This document shows, in pieces, positions 18,717 to 26,681 of a stretch of DNA of 64,000 nucleotides; position 1 is the stretch's first letter, and each line of letters opens with the position of its first letter. This stretch comes from Trinickia terrae (GTDB taxonomy: Bacteria > Pseudomonadota > Gammaproteobacteria > Burkholderiales > Burkholderiaceae). The position numbers and the translations under genes are program-made. The DNA lies in assembly GCF_005144415.1 (NCBI RefSeq), contig NZ_SWJE01000020.1, forward strand, positions 49,785 through 113,784, in the 5' to 3' direction. The notes under the pieces are model-generated. The model was not told the DNA's origin, searched no databases, and worked only from the letters and a program-made list of their open reading frames with translations.

Positions 18717-20159
18717 GTGAATCCGCGCGTGAACCCGGCGTCCGGTCCAGCACAGGCTACCGACAACCCAGCGCCCGAGTCCGCTCAGGGCGCGGCGGAG
18801 CACGCCGCCCACGCCCTGCCGGCGCACTGGCACCGCCGCGTGCTGACGCTCGCCTTTCCGATCGTCCTCGCCAATCTCACGCAGCCGCTCCTGTCGGCGG
18901 TCGATACCGCCGTCGCCGGCCATCTGGACGGCGCGGCCTATCTCGGCGGCGTGGCGCTCGGCGGCCTCTTCTTCAGCTTCGTCTTCTGGGGCTTCGGCTT
19001 CCTGCGGATGGGGACGACCGGACTCGCCGCACAAGCGTTCGGCGCACAGGATCACGCCGGCCTGCGCGCGAACGTCGTGCGCGCGCTCCTGCTGGCGTTC
19101 GCGATCGGCGCAGCCGTGCTCGCACTGCAAACGCCGCTGATCCGCGTGGCGCTCGCCGCCCTCGGCGGCAGCGAGGCCGTACAACAGAACGCGCGCGCCT
19201 ATTGCCATGCGCGCATCTGGGCCGCGCCGCTCGCGCTCGGCAACTACGTCGTGCTCGGCTATCTGCTCGGCACGCAGCGCGTGCGTCTCGCGCTCGTGAC
19301 GCAAGTCTTCATCAACGCCGTCAACATCGTGGCCGTGCTGCTCTACGTCTACGTATTCGGCTGGGGCGTCGCCGGCATGGGCGCCGCCACCGCGACGGCC
19401 GACGCCTGCGGCTTCGTGCTCGGCGCGTTCATCCTGTGGCAGCTGCGCCCGCGCGGCCTGGCGGCGCTCGACGGCGCGTCGCTGATGAACGCGGCCGCGC
19501 TCAAGCGCCTCGTCGCGATCAACCGCGACATCTTCATCCGCACCCTCTGCCTGCTCTCGGCGTTCGGCTGGTTCGCGCACGCCGGCGCGGCGCAAGGCGA
19601 TGCGACGCTCGCCGCCAACGCGCTCCTGCTCAATTTCCAGACCTTCATGGCATTCGGGCTGGACGGCTTCGCGCACGCCGCCGAAGCGCTCGTGGGCGCG
19701 GCGCTCGGCGCCCGGAACCGCGACTCGTTCCGGCATGCCGTCAAGGTGACGCTCATGTGGTCGGTGCTCGGGGCGCTCGTTTTTTCGGCGGTCTATTGGA
19801 GCGCGGGCGCGTGGATCGTCGAGCGGCTGACCGACCAGAGCGCCGTGCGCGCCGCAGCCGAACGCTATTTGCCGTGGGCGGCGCTGTCGCCTGTGGTCTC
19901 GGTCTGGGGTTTTCTGCTCGACGGCGTGTTCATCGGCGCGACGCAAACGCGTGAGCTGATGAAAGGGATGGCGATCTCGTTCGCGGTCTTCATGATCGCG
20001 TCGTGGCTGCTCGTCGGCCCGCTGGCGAACCACGGCCTGTGGCTCGCGCTCACGATCTTCATGGCCGCGCGCGGCGCGACGCTCGCCGCCTTCCTGCCGC
20101 GTCTGGCCGCGAGCTTCGGCTCATCAGGCAGCCGCGCTCGCGCGGCGGCGCCGTCCTGA
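18717..20159 (+). CDS. MATE family efflux transporter (DinF-like)
   Basis: A 480-residue membrane protein with about twelve hydrophobic segments and the MATE pattern (RRVLTLAFPIVLANLTQPLLSAVDTAVAGHL at the first helix, then GFLRMGTTGLAAQAFGA). These proteins export cationic drugs, toxins or metabolites using a sodium or proton gradient. The DinF subgroup fits best because of the VDTAVAGHL start. I propose GTG 18717 as start; GTG 18729 is nearly as good. Starting further upstream would overlap DUF2288 in another frame with an arginine-rich leader. Confidence 0.88.
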   Translation: MNPRVNPASGPAQATDNPAPESAQGAAEHAAHALPAHWHRRVLTLAFPIVLANLTQPLLSAVDTAVAGHLDGAAYLGGVALGGLFFSFVFWGFGFLRMGTTGLAAQAFGAQDHAGLRANVVRALLLAFAIGAAVLALQTPLIRVALAALGGSEAVQQNARAYCHARIWAAPLALGNYVVLGYLLGTQRVRLALVTQVFINAVNIVAVLLYVYVFGWGVAGMGAATATADACGFVLGAFILWQLRPRGLAALDGASLMNAAALKRLVAINRDIFIRTLCLLSAFGWFAHAGAAQGDATLAANALLLNFQTFMAFGLDGFAHAAEALVGAALGARNRDSFRHAVKVTLMWSVLGALVFSAVYWSAGAWIVERLTDQSAVRAAAERYLPWAALSPVVSVWGFLLDGVFIGATQTRELMKGMAISFAVFMIASWLLVGPLANHGLWLALTIFMAARGATLAAFLPRLAASFGSSGSRARAAAPS

Positions 20160-20164
20160 CGCCG

Positions 20165-20326
20165 TCATTGCGGCGCAACCGGCCCATCGACCATCGGCGG
20201 CGGCCGGTCGTCGGTCGGCACGCCGTGATAGTCCGGCGGGTCTTGAGGCGGCGCGTGGTGATGCGGGGCGTCGGCGCACGCAGCGAGTGTCGCCGCGAGC
20301 AGAATTGCGATGGCGATGCGCGTCAT
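20165..20326 (-). CDS. 53-residue small lipoprotein
   Basis: A short gene on the minus strand, convergent with the MATE gene. Residues 1-17 form a lipoprotein signal (IAILLAATLAAC), and the mature part is only 36 residues, rich in Pro, Asp and His (ADAPHHHAPPQDPPDYHG). The ATG at 20326 has a GAGAG ribosome site. Several small His/Pro-rich lipoproteins of this kind occur in this group of bacteria; the role is unknown. The signal and lipobox are the reasons to believe the frame. Confidence 0.65.
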   Translation of the reverse strand: MTRIAIAILLAATLAACADAPHHHAPPQDPPDYHGVPTDDRPPPMVDGPVAPQ

Positions 20327-20526
20327 GAAGGCTCTCGTAGCAGTGAGGAACGGGAAAAAGAACGCGCAAGTCTAAATGAAAACACCGGCGCGGTTCGCTT
20401 CCACGGTCCCGCCCTTACTAAGCGCCGACAGCGGCCGGCGCACTGCGCAAAATCGAACGCGATCACGAATTTCCCGCGCATGTCCTACTATGTACGAGTG
20501 GCTGCAATCGCGAAAAGGAGACTGCC

Positions 20527-20697
20527 ATGGATGCTGAATCGATCGCTGGGCTGGTCGGGCTCGGAGTAGGTCTCTTGGTGCTATTGGCGCTGACGATCTT
20601 CGAATCGCGGTCGTACAAGCGCGAGCACAACGGTGAAGGGATGGTGCATCACTGGCTCGCGGAGCATCACATGCTCAATTGGCGGCGCAAGCACTGA
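20527..20697 (+). CDS. 56-residue small membrane protein
   Basis: A short gene with an AAAAGGAGACTGCC leader directly before the ATG (strong ribosome site) and an intrinsic terminator 24 bases after the stop, so it looks like a complete single-gene unit. One transmembrane helix (IAGLVGLGVGLLVLLALTIF) is followed by a basic, histidine-rich cytoplasmic tail with HHWLAEHHMLNWRRKH. I do not recognise the family. The histidines might bind a metal, but that is speculation. Confidence 0.72.
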   Translation: MDAESIAGLVGLGVGLLVLLALTIFESRSYKREHNGEGMVHHWLAEHHMLNWRRKH

Positions 20698-20720
20698 CGT
20701 TGCAACGTCTCGAACTCATC

Positions 20721-20755
20721 AGGGGTTGCAGGCGCAGGCCTGCAACCCCTTCTTC
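20721..20755 (+). terminator. Terminator after the 56-residue membrane protein
   Basis: A perfect 13-bp stem (AGGGGTTGCAGGC and its complement, loop GCAG) followed by a short T/C-rich tail. Confidence 0.75.
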
Positions 20756-20968
20756 GTCATGCCGCGACGCCGCATGCGCTGGCACGCAAAGTCGCCGGGC
20801 GCAATGGTTTGCGCCGGGACCCGCCGGCGCAAGCCATCGCCTCGATGCGGCGGCCGCGCATGCGCTTAGCGGCGTTTCGTAATTCCATATCGGAAATCGT
20901 TGGTTTTCGGCGAGGCCGGCTCGCCGTAGATTCGGTGCTTTCGACATCCCACCCGAAACCACCGAACG

Positions 20969-21958
20969 ATGAAACACGACACCCCCTCTAGCCTCGAGCG
21001 GCGCGCCTTGCTGAAGGCATCGCTGGCGGCGGCTGCCGGCACCGTGATCGCGGGAGCCGGTGCGCTCACGCCCTTCGCCGCCGCGCGCGCCGACAGCGGC
21101 AAGGTACTGCGCGTCGGCTACCAGAAGTACGGCACGCTGATCCTGCTGAAAGCGCGCGGCACGCTCGAGAAACGGCTCGCGCCGCTCGGCGTCAAGGTGG
21201 AGTGGCGCGAATTTCCGGCCGGCCCCCAACTGCTCGAGGGACTGAATGCCGGCGCGGTCGACGTCGGCACTGTCGGCGAGACGCCGCCGATCTTCGCGCA
21301 GGCGGGCGGCGTCGATTTCGTCTACATCGGCAACGAGCCGCCCGCCCCCGCCGCGGAGGCGATCGTGGTGCCGCACGATTCGCCGGTCAAGACCGTCGCC
21401 GACCTGCGCAGCAAACGCGTTGCGCTCAACCGCGGCTCGAACGTCCATTTCCTGCTCGTGCGCGCGCTCGAAAAAGCCGGCCTCAAGTACACCGACATCC
21501 AGCCGAACTACCTCACGCCGTCCGATGCCCGCGCGGCGTTCACGCAGGGAAGCATCGACGCGTGGGTGATCTGGGATCCGTACCTCGCCGCGATCGAGCG
21601 CCAGCAAAACGCGCGCGTGCTGACCGACGGCACGGGGCTCGTGAAGAACCTCCAGTACTACGTCGCGACGCGCAGCTACGCGAGCGCGCAGCCGGCCATC
21701 GTGAACGCGCTGCTCGACGAGATCGCCGCGCTCGATGCGTGGAGCACGCAGCATCTCGCCGACGTCGCGGGGTTGTTGGTGGGGCAAACGGGTCTGGACG
21801 GCGCGACGATCGAGCTGGCGGTCAAGCGCACGACGTTCGGCGTCACGCGCATCACGGAGGCGACGCTCGCCTACCAGCAGCAAATCGCCGACACGTTCAA
21901 CGACCTCAAGCTGATTCCGAAGCCGCTGACCGTGGCGGACGCGCGCTGGAAAGCATGA
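20969..21958 (+). CDS. Sulfonate ABC transporter binding protein (SsuA-like), orphan
   Basis: A 329-residue periplasmic binding protein with a twin-arginine-like signal (LERRALLKASLAAAAG) ending near AARAD. The mature part starts LRVGYQKYGTLILLKARG, the hallmark of aliphatic-sulfonate/taurine binding proteins, and continues with GAVDVGTVGETPPIFAQA. It should supply sulfonates as a sulfur source. The usual partners ssuB, ssuC and ssuD are absent from the neighbourhood, so it either serves a transporter elsewhere or is a spare binding protein. No strong ribosome site precedes the ATG. Confidence 0.87.
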   Translation: MKHDTPSSLERRALLKASLAAAAGTVIAGAGALTPFAAARADSGKVLRVGYQKYGTLILLKARGTLEKRLAPLGVKVEWREFPAGPQLLEGLNAGAVDVGTVGETPPIFAQAGGVDFVYIGNEPPAPAAEAIVVPHDSPVKTVADLRSKRVALNRGSNVHFLLVRALEKAGLKYTDIQPNYLTPSDARAAFTQGSIDAWVIWDPYLAAIERQQNARVLTDGTGLVKNLQYYVATRSYASAQPAIVNALLDEIAALDAWSTQHLADVAGLLVGQTGLDGATIELAVKRTTFGVTRITEATLAYQQQIADTFNDLKLIPKPLTVADARWKA

Positions 21959-21993
21959 GCGCGGCGATGGTCTGAAGATTGGAACTGGGAAAA

Positions 21994-22017
21994 GATCGGT
22001 TGCGAATGCAACCGATC
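21994..22017. terminator. Hairpin between convergent genes
   Basis: A perfect 10-bp stem (GATCGGTTGC, loop GAAT, complement) between the SsuA-like gene and the convergent lipoprotein gene. On the minus strand TTTT follows, so it most likely stops the lipoprotein transcript. Confidence 0.6.
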
Positions 22018-22053
22018 AACAACCGGAGAGCCATTGACAAGCCGTCCCGCGAA

Positions 22054-22344
22054 TCACTGCTGCTGCCAGCGCGGCACGCACTCGAAGCGCAGGTCGGCTT
22101 CGCGCGGGCTGAATCCGCGCACGCCAAAGGTGCCGATATCGACCTGGTGCATGGCCTTATCCTCCTGCTCGCAGAACTCCGCCGCGTGCCCAATGCTCAC
22201 GTTCATCAAATGACGCCAGGAAACGATCGGGTTGCTGGTCCTGGCCGTCACCGAGTAGCGCTCGCGAGCGTCCCGCTGGATCGGGGAGACGCTGGTACAG
22301 CTGCACAGCAGCAAAGTAATGGAGAGCGCGGTATAGATTCTCAT
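22054..22344 (-). CDS. 96-residue lipoprotein of unknown function
   Basis: The signal peptide MRIYTALSITLLLCSC ends in a cysteine lipobox. The mature part contains two further cysteines (AEFCEQEDKA and RFECVPRW) that could form a disulfide in the periplasm, and aromatic residues near the C-terminus. I do not recognise a named family. ATG 22344 is chosen because the signal begins there; the in-frame upstream extension to 22467 is charged and would spoil the signal. Confidence 0.7.
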   Translation of the reverse strand: MRIYTALSITLLLCSCTSVSPIQRDARERYSVTARTSNPIVSWRHLMNVSIGHAAEFCEQEDKAMHQVDIGTFGVRGFSPREADLRFECVPRWQQQ

Positions 22345-22526
22345 CGGCGAACAGCGGTTGGAGTTGGGCGATTCTGTCGTGCGGCCTGCATTCGCGCAAG
22401 CATCGGAAAACAATGACGGGCGCTGCCGCGCCCGCCCGAAAGCCCAATTTATATATCCAACCGCCAAATCCGAGCCATAGGAGAAATCCTATACTCGCGC
22501 GCCATTCATGACGCGCCTGCGCCGCC

Positions 22527-24044
22527 TCACTCGTTGGCAATGAGCCCCGTGCGCTGCTGCGCGCCCCAGCTCCGGCGTCCGCTCAGGAAATGCAGCCAGC
22601 CGAGCGCCGCCCCCATATGCCGTAAGAGTTGGAAAGAGAAAGGCTCGGCGAGCGCCGCCAGAATCGCCATCGACAAATGCGAGCCTTGACGATCGGCCGT
22701 CCAGCGCCGGTACAGATGCACTGACCAGAGATGAAACGCGAGATCCACCACGATCTTTGCGAGAATCACGCCCGACACCGACAGCGCAATCGCGAACCGC
22801 CCGGTGAAGAGAAACATCAGCAGCAGCACGAACGCCGTCAGCCCGTAGATCGGCTGGACCGTATCGATCGCCTTGACCGGCATCATCAAGAGGCCAAGCG
22901 CGCCGTAGCGGCGATTGCCCGTGATGTCGCGATTCCAGTATTGCGTCTGCAGGAAACCCGCGAACCAGCGCCGCCGCTGACGCAGGAAGCTCGCGAGCGT
23001 GCCGGGCGCGTCGGTGTGGGCGCGCGCGTCGCCGATCACGCGCACGCGCCAGTCCTGGCCGTGCTCGACCGCATAGCGGCGCAGGCGATGGATCAGCTCG
23101 TAGTCTTCGACGAGGCACTGCGGATCGAAGCCGCCGACCTTCAAGAGCGCGTCGCGCCTAAAGCACGCGAAAGCGCCCGACACCAGCAGCAAGCTGTCCG
23201 CGCTCATCCACGCAAAGCGCGAGATGAAGTTGCGGATGTACTCGTAGGTCTGGAACCACTGGAAGAAGCGGCCGGTCGCGTCCTTCGCGCACAGCGGCGT
23301 GAGAATGCCCGTCGCCGCAACCAGCTCCGGCTCGGCCGCGAACGCCCGGCACATCGCGGCGCACGCGTCGGGCGCGACGCGCGTGTCAGCGTCAACGGTC
23401 AGCACGGCGCCGGTGTCGAGCGCCGTGATCGCGGCGTTCAGCGCGCGCGCCTTGCCGCCATGCGGCACGCGCAGCCAGCGCAGCGACGGATATGTCCCGC
23501 TTGGCGCGCTCAATTGCCCTTCCTCGGGCTGGACCAGGCCGTATTCGCCGGCGAGCAAGGCGGCGGTGCCATCGGTCGAGCCGTCATCGGCGATGACGAT
23601 CTGCGCCGGCGCGACGGTCTGCTCGAGCAGGCCCTTGAGCGTCACCGGCAGCACCGCCGCTTCGTTGTAGGACGCCACCACGACGCCGAGCGTCGGCAAC
23701 GGCGCATCGCCCGGCGCGTCTGGCCGGCGCTTGAGCAGCGGCAAGGTCTTGAACGTGACAAAACCCAGCAGCAGCGTGTCGTAGATCACGTAGGCGATGC
23801 CGACCGACCACGCCACCACGCCATGCAGCATGAACGCACGCGCAAAGAGCGTGATCCACAGGATGAGCACGCCGCCGTGAATCAGCACGCTGGCCGGCGA
23901 TGTGCCGCGCGGCGACATGCGCGGCGACATGCGCGCGAAGGCTTCGTCGAGCGCCTCGGGCTCCATGCCCGCACGCTTGCGCGGGTTGGCGTGCGGCGTA
24001 CGCTGCCGCTTCGGCGCGAAGGCCGGATGCGTAGGCGAGCTCAT
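22527..24044 (-). CDS. Family 2 glycosyltransferase, membrane-bound (PgaC/hyaluronan-synthase-like)
   Basis: A 505-residue inner-membrane glycosyltransferase. Two N-terminal helices precede the GT2 domain, which has VVVASYNEAAVLP, the DDGS motif, the DADT metal motif, the catalytic ED pair (LVEDYELIHRL) and the processive-enzyme motif RQRRRWF. Three or four more helices follow. Such enzymes polymerise or add sugars at the inner membrane, as in PgaC-type polymer synthesis; the sugar is unknown because no polymer operon is nearby. Near residues 39-46 a 12-bp tandem repeat gives MSPRMSPR. The start codon overlaps the stop of the cytochrome b561 gene by ATGA, so the two are translationally coupled. 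Confidence 0.88.
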   Translation of the reverse strand: MSSPTHPAFAPKRQRTPHANPRKRAGMEPEALDEAFARMSPRMSPRGTSPASVLIHGGVLILWITLFARAFMLHGVVAWSVGIAYVIYDTLLLGFVTFKTLPLLKRRPDAPGDAPLPTLGVVVASYNEAAVLPVTLKGLLEQTVAPAQIVIADDGSTDGTAALLAGEYGLVQPEEGQLSAPSGTYPSLRWLRVPHGGKARALNAAITALDTGAVLTVDADTRVAPDACAAMCRAFAAEPELVAATGILTPLCAKDATGRFFQWFQTYEYIRNFISRFAWMSADSLLLVSGAFACFRRDALLKVGGFDPQCLVEDYELIHRLRRYAVEHGQDWRVRVIGDARAHTDAPGTLASFLRQRRRWFAGFLQTQYWNRDITGNRRYGALGLLMMPVKAIDTVQPIYGLTAFVLLLMFLFTGRFAIALSVSGVILAKIVVDLAFHLWSVHLYRRWTADRQGSHLSMAILAALAEPFSFQLLRHMGAALGWLHFLSGRRSWGAQQRTGLIANE

Positions 24045-24652
24045 GGCAGCATCCGGCGCAAGACGGATTCACGGTCGATCAGCTCATGCTTGAGCGCCCC
24101 GCCGATGTGCAGCGCGAGCACTGCGTAAAGCACGTAGCCGAACCAAGTGTGCACGGCGCCGAACACGTCGTGCAGATGCTCCTTGAACGCCGGATCGAGA
24201 TTCATGACGGAACTGAAGCGCGGCCACGGCACGAGGTGGAACAACACCAGCGGATGCGTCGCCGCGTCCTTCCACGCCGAATCGTGCAACCAGCCCGATA
24301 GCGGCAGGCCGATCATCAACACATAGAGCAACAGATGCGCGGCATGGGCGCTCGCGCGTTCCCACGCGGGAAACGCCTTCGGCAGCGGCGGCGGCCGATG
24401 TCCGGCGCGCCACAGGATGCGCAGCAGCACGAGGCCGAGCACGGTGATGCCGATCGACTTGTGCGTGTCGATGACGGGGCGGATCCAGTCGTCGGGGAGT
24501 AAATCGACAGAGAGGGCGAGCGCGACGTTACCGATGATGCCCACGGCGATCAGCCAGTGGAGAATCATCGCCGTACGGCTGTAACGTGAAGCAGGCTCGG
24601 CTCTATGTGGCGAGCCCGGCGGGGAGGCGGGGATTTCTGCTGGCGTGGTCAT
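24041..24652 (-). CDS. Cytochrome b561 family protein
   Basis: A 203-residue protein with four hydrophobic segments and the histidines expected for two b haems: MILHWLIAVG, DTHKSIGIT, and HTWFGYVLYAVLALHIGGALKHEL. The family shuttles electrons across the inner membrane between quinol and superoxide or periplasmic acceptors; in E. coli CybB is a superoxide oxidase. It is the first gene of a two-gene unit with the glycosyltransferase (four-base overlap), an unusual partner for it. Confidence 0.92.
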   Translation of the reverse strand: MTTPAEIPASPPGSPHRAEPASRYSRTAMILHWLIAVGIIGNVALALSVDLLPDDWIRPVIDTHKSIGITVLGLVLLRILWRAGHRPPPLPKAFPAWERASAHAAHLLLYVLMIGLPLSGWLHDSAWKDAATHPLVLFHLVPWPRFSSVMNLDPAFKEHLHDVFGAVHTWFGYVLYAVLALHIGGALKHELIDRESVLRRMLP

Positions 24653-24889
24653 CGGTGGCTGATCTGGCGTTGGCTGTCTTCAAAACATCGAGTAGCGTCG
24701 CGTGCAGCGCGTTTGCCGCCGCTCGCGTATACCCAAAACAGGGAGACGGCGTAGTTTATTCCCTGGATAAATTACGCGCAGAGCGAAGCCCCGAAGGAAA
24801 TGCGCGACAGGCGAAGAACGTAGAGGAGCGACGCGCCGGGAGAGCCGAACCCGGCCCGGGTCCGCCGTCAAATCACGAGCGACGGCTGG

Positions 24890-24929
24890 AAAAAGAAAAA
24901 GGACTTACGGCGTGAGCTCGTAAGTCCTT
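24890..24929 (-). terminator. Terminator of tRNA-Pro
   Basis: An 11-bp stem, AAGGACTTACG with its complement, loop of nine bases; on the minus strand TTTTTCTTTTT follows. It lies eight bases after the CCA end of the tRNA. Confidence 0.88.
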
Positions 24930-24937
24930 GAATTCGT

Positions 24938-25014
24938 TGGTCGGAGCGATAGGATTCGAACCTACGACCCTCTGATCCCAAATCAGATGCGCTACCAGGC
25001 TGCGCTACGCTCCG
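24938..25014 (-). tRNA. tRNA-Pro (anticodon TGG)
   Basis: A 77-nt cloverleaf with encoded CCA: acceptor CGGAGCG with CGCTCCG, anticodon loop TTTGGGA, T arm TAGG-TTCGAAT-CCTA. It reads CCN codons. A good promoter lies upstream and an intrinsic terminator just downstream, so it is a single-tRNA unit. Confidence 0.97.
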
Positions 25015-25025
25015 ACGAATCGGCG

Positions 25026-25055
25026 ATTCTATCGCGCACAGCTATCATCGGTCAA
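25026..25055 (-). promoter_or_regulatory. Sigma-70 promoter of tRNA-Pro
   Basis: On the minus strand TTGACC (25055-25050) and TAGAAT (25031-25026) are separated by 18 bases, 12 bases before the tRNA 5' end. Close to the sigma-70 consensus. Confidence 0.7.
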
Positions 25056-25170
25056 TCGCAAATTCCGCCTTCACTGCCCGCCCATCGACCGATATAGTCT
25101 CTGCCCATCCATCCCTGGTCCGCGCAGCGCAGCGCACTGGATATGGCAACGCAAGCAAACGGAGACGATC

Positions 25171-25629
25171 ATGAATCTCATCCTGTGGCGCCACGCAGAA
25201 GCCGAAGACACCGCCTCGAGCGATCTCGCCCGCCAGCTCACGCCGCGCGGACGCAAACAGGCGCTCGCCGTCGCCAAATGGCTACGCAGCCGTCTCGAGC
25301 CCGACGCCGTGATCCTCGTCAGCCCGGCCGCCCGCACGGTGCAGACCGTCGAACCCCTTACCGACCAATACCGCGTCGTGAAGGAGATCGCGCCGGGCGC
25401 CAGCGTGAGCGACGTGCTCGAAGCCGCGGGCTGGCCCGACGGTGTCGCGCCGACGGTCGTCGTCGTCGGCCACCAGCCTACGCTCGGACGCGTGGCGTCG
25501 TTCCTGCTCACCGGCCAGGAAACCGAATTGGCGCTCAAGAAAGGCGGCCTCTGGTGGCTCTACAAGCGCGAGCGCAACGGCGACGACCAGGTCATCGTGC
25601 GTGCTGTCATAACACCGGACCTTGCGTGA
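25171..25629 (+). CDS. SixA-like histidine phosphatase
   Basis: A 152-residue member of the histidine phosphatase (phosphoglycerate-mutase-like) superfamily. The catalytic RHG-type motif is LWRHAEAED at residues 5-13, and the second histidine is in VVVVGHQPTLGRVA. In E. coli SixA removes phosphate from a phosphohistidine of the nitrogen phosphotransferase system (NPr); the role here is inferred from similarity. The ribosome site is GGAGAC. It precedes the OlsB-like gene by 121 bases in the same direction, at the edge of a phosphate-related block. Confidence 0.85.
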   Translation: MNLILWRHAEAEDTASSDLARQLTPRGRKQALAVAKWLRSRLEPDAVILVSPAARTVQTVEPLTDQYRVVKEIAPGASVSDVLEAAGWPDGVAPTVVVVGHQPTLGRVASFLLTGQETELALKKGGLWWLYKRERNGDDQVIVRAVITPDLA

Positions 25630-25750
25630 AACGGGTGTGTCGGGATTACAACTTGTCATCCCATGGACACGGATTTGCCACGTAAAAGTCATCCCTGGTT
25701 ACTACATTGGCGGGAACGTTGCATCCCACCAATCTCGATCAGGAAGACTC

Positions 25751-26572
25751 ATGCGAGAACTGCCGACGCCTGACCTGTCCCTCGTCTCGATTTCCCTCGA
25801 TTCCCGCCGCCGCCTGCCGCGCGCCGAGGAAACCGTCACCGCGCAGCACCGTCTGCAAGTGGCCTGGGCGCGTACCGAGGAGGAGCTGCGCGAAGCCCAG
25901 CGGCTGCGCTACCGCGTCTTCGCCGACGAAATGGGCGCGCAAGTCGCCGGTCCCGCCGGCCTTGACGTCGATTCGTTCGACGCCTACTGCGACCATCTGC
26001 TCGTGCGCGATCTCGACACGCTCAAAGTGGTCGGCACCTATCGCGTGCTGCCGCCGCACCAGGCCGCCCGCATCGGCCGCCTCTACGCGGAAGGCGAGTT
26101 CGATCTGTCGCGCCTCACGCACTTGCGCTCGAAGATGGTCGAAGTCGGCCGCTCGTGCGTGCACCCGGACTACCGCAGCGGTGCGGTGATCATGTCGCTG
26201 TGGGGCGGTCTCGGCGCGTACATGACGCAAAACGGCTACGAGACGATGCTCGGCTGCGCGAGCGTGCCGATGGCCGACGGCGGCCACTTCGCGGCCAACC
26301 TCTATGCCTCGTTGCGCGACCAGGCGCTGACGGCGCCGGAATACCGCGCGTTCCCGCACACGCCGCTGCCGGTCGAAGAGCTGCAAACCGGCGCGACGGT
26401 CGCCCCGCCGCTGCTGATCAAGGGCTACCTGCGTCTCGGCGCGAAGATCTGCGGCGCGCCGGCCTGGGATCCCGACTTCAACTGCGCCGATTTCCTGACG
26501 CTGTTCCGCCTGTCGGACATCAACGCGCGCTACGCCCGCCACTTCCTCGGCGACACGGTAGCCGCGCGCTGA
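25751..26572 (+). CDS. olsB: Ornithine acyl-ACP N-acyltransferase (OlsB-type GNAT)
   Basis: A 273-residue protein of the PF13444 GNAT group. The LQVAWARTEEELREAQRLRYRVFADEMGA opening, DSFDAYCDHLLVRD, and the EVGRSCVHPDYRSGAVI acetyltransferase motif are characteristic of OlsB, which puts the 3-hydroxy fatty acid on ornithine, the first step of ornithine-lipid synthesis. In many bacteria these phosphorus-free lipids replace phospholipids under phosphate starvation, which fits the adjacent ppx/ppk and pst-pho genes. OlsA is not in the window. The ATG at 25751 is chosen for its AGGAAG site; the frame is open for 43 codons upstream. Confidence 0.8.
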   Translation: MRELPTPDLSLVSISLDSRRRLPRAEETVTAQHRLQVAWARTEEELREAQRLRYRVFADEMGAQVAGPAGLDVDSFDAYCDHLLVRDLDTLKVVGTYRVLPPHQAARIGRLYAEGEFDLSRLTHLRSKMVEVGRSCVHPDYRSGAVIMSLWGGLGAYMTQNGYETMLGCASVPMADGGHFAANLYASLRDQALTAPEYRAFPHTPLPVEELQTGATVAPPLLIKGYLRLGAKICGAPAWDPDFNCADFLTLFRLSDINARYARHFLGDTVAAR

Positions 26573-26605
26573 CGTTCCGCGCGCAGGACGCAAGCAAGAC
26601 GCAAG

Positions 26606-26647
26606 AAAAAGCCCGATTGCGGTAACGCCAATCGGGCTTCTCTTTTT
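26606..26647. terminator. Bidirectional terminator between olsB and ppx
   Basis: An 11-bp stem, AAGCCCGATTG with CAATCGGGCTT, flanked by A5 on the left and TTTTT on the right, so it can stop transcripts from both convergent genes. Confidence 0.85.
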
Positions 26648-26681
26648 GGGGTCGCTGCTACCGCAGCGTAAAGTCACTGCC

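Noticed and set aside
20880..20900. TTCC-ATATC-GGAA inverted repeat before the SsuA-like gene as a regulator site
   Set aside because: Too short to distinguish from chance, and no known sulfur regulator site was matched.
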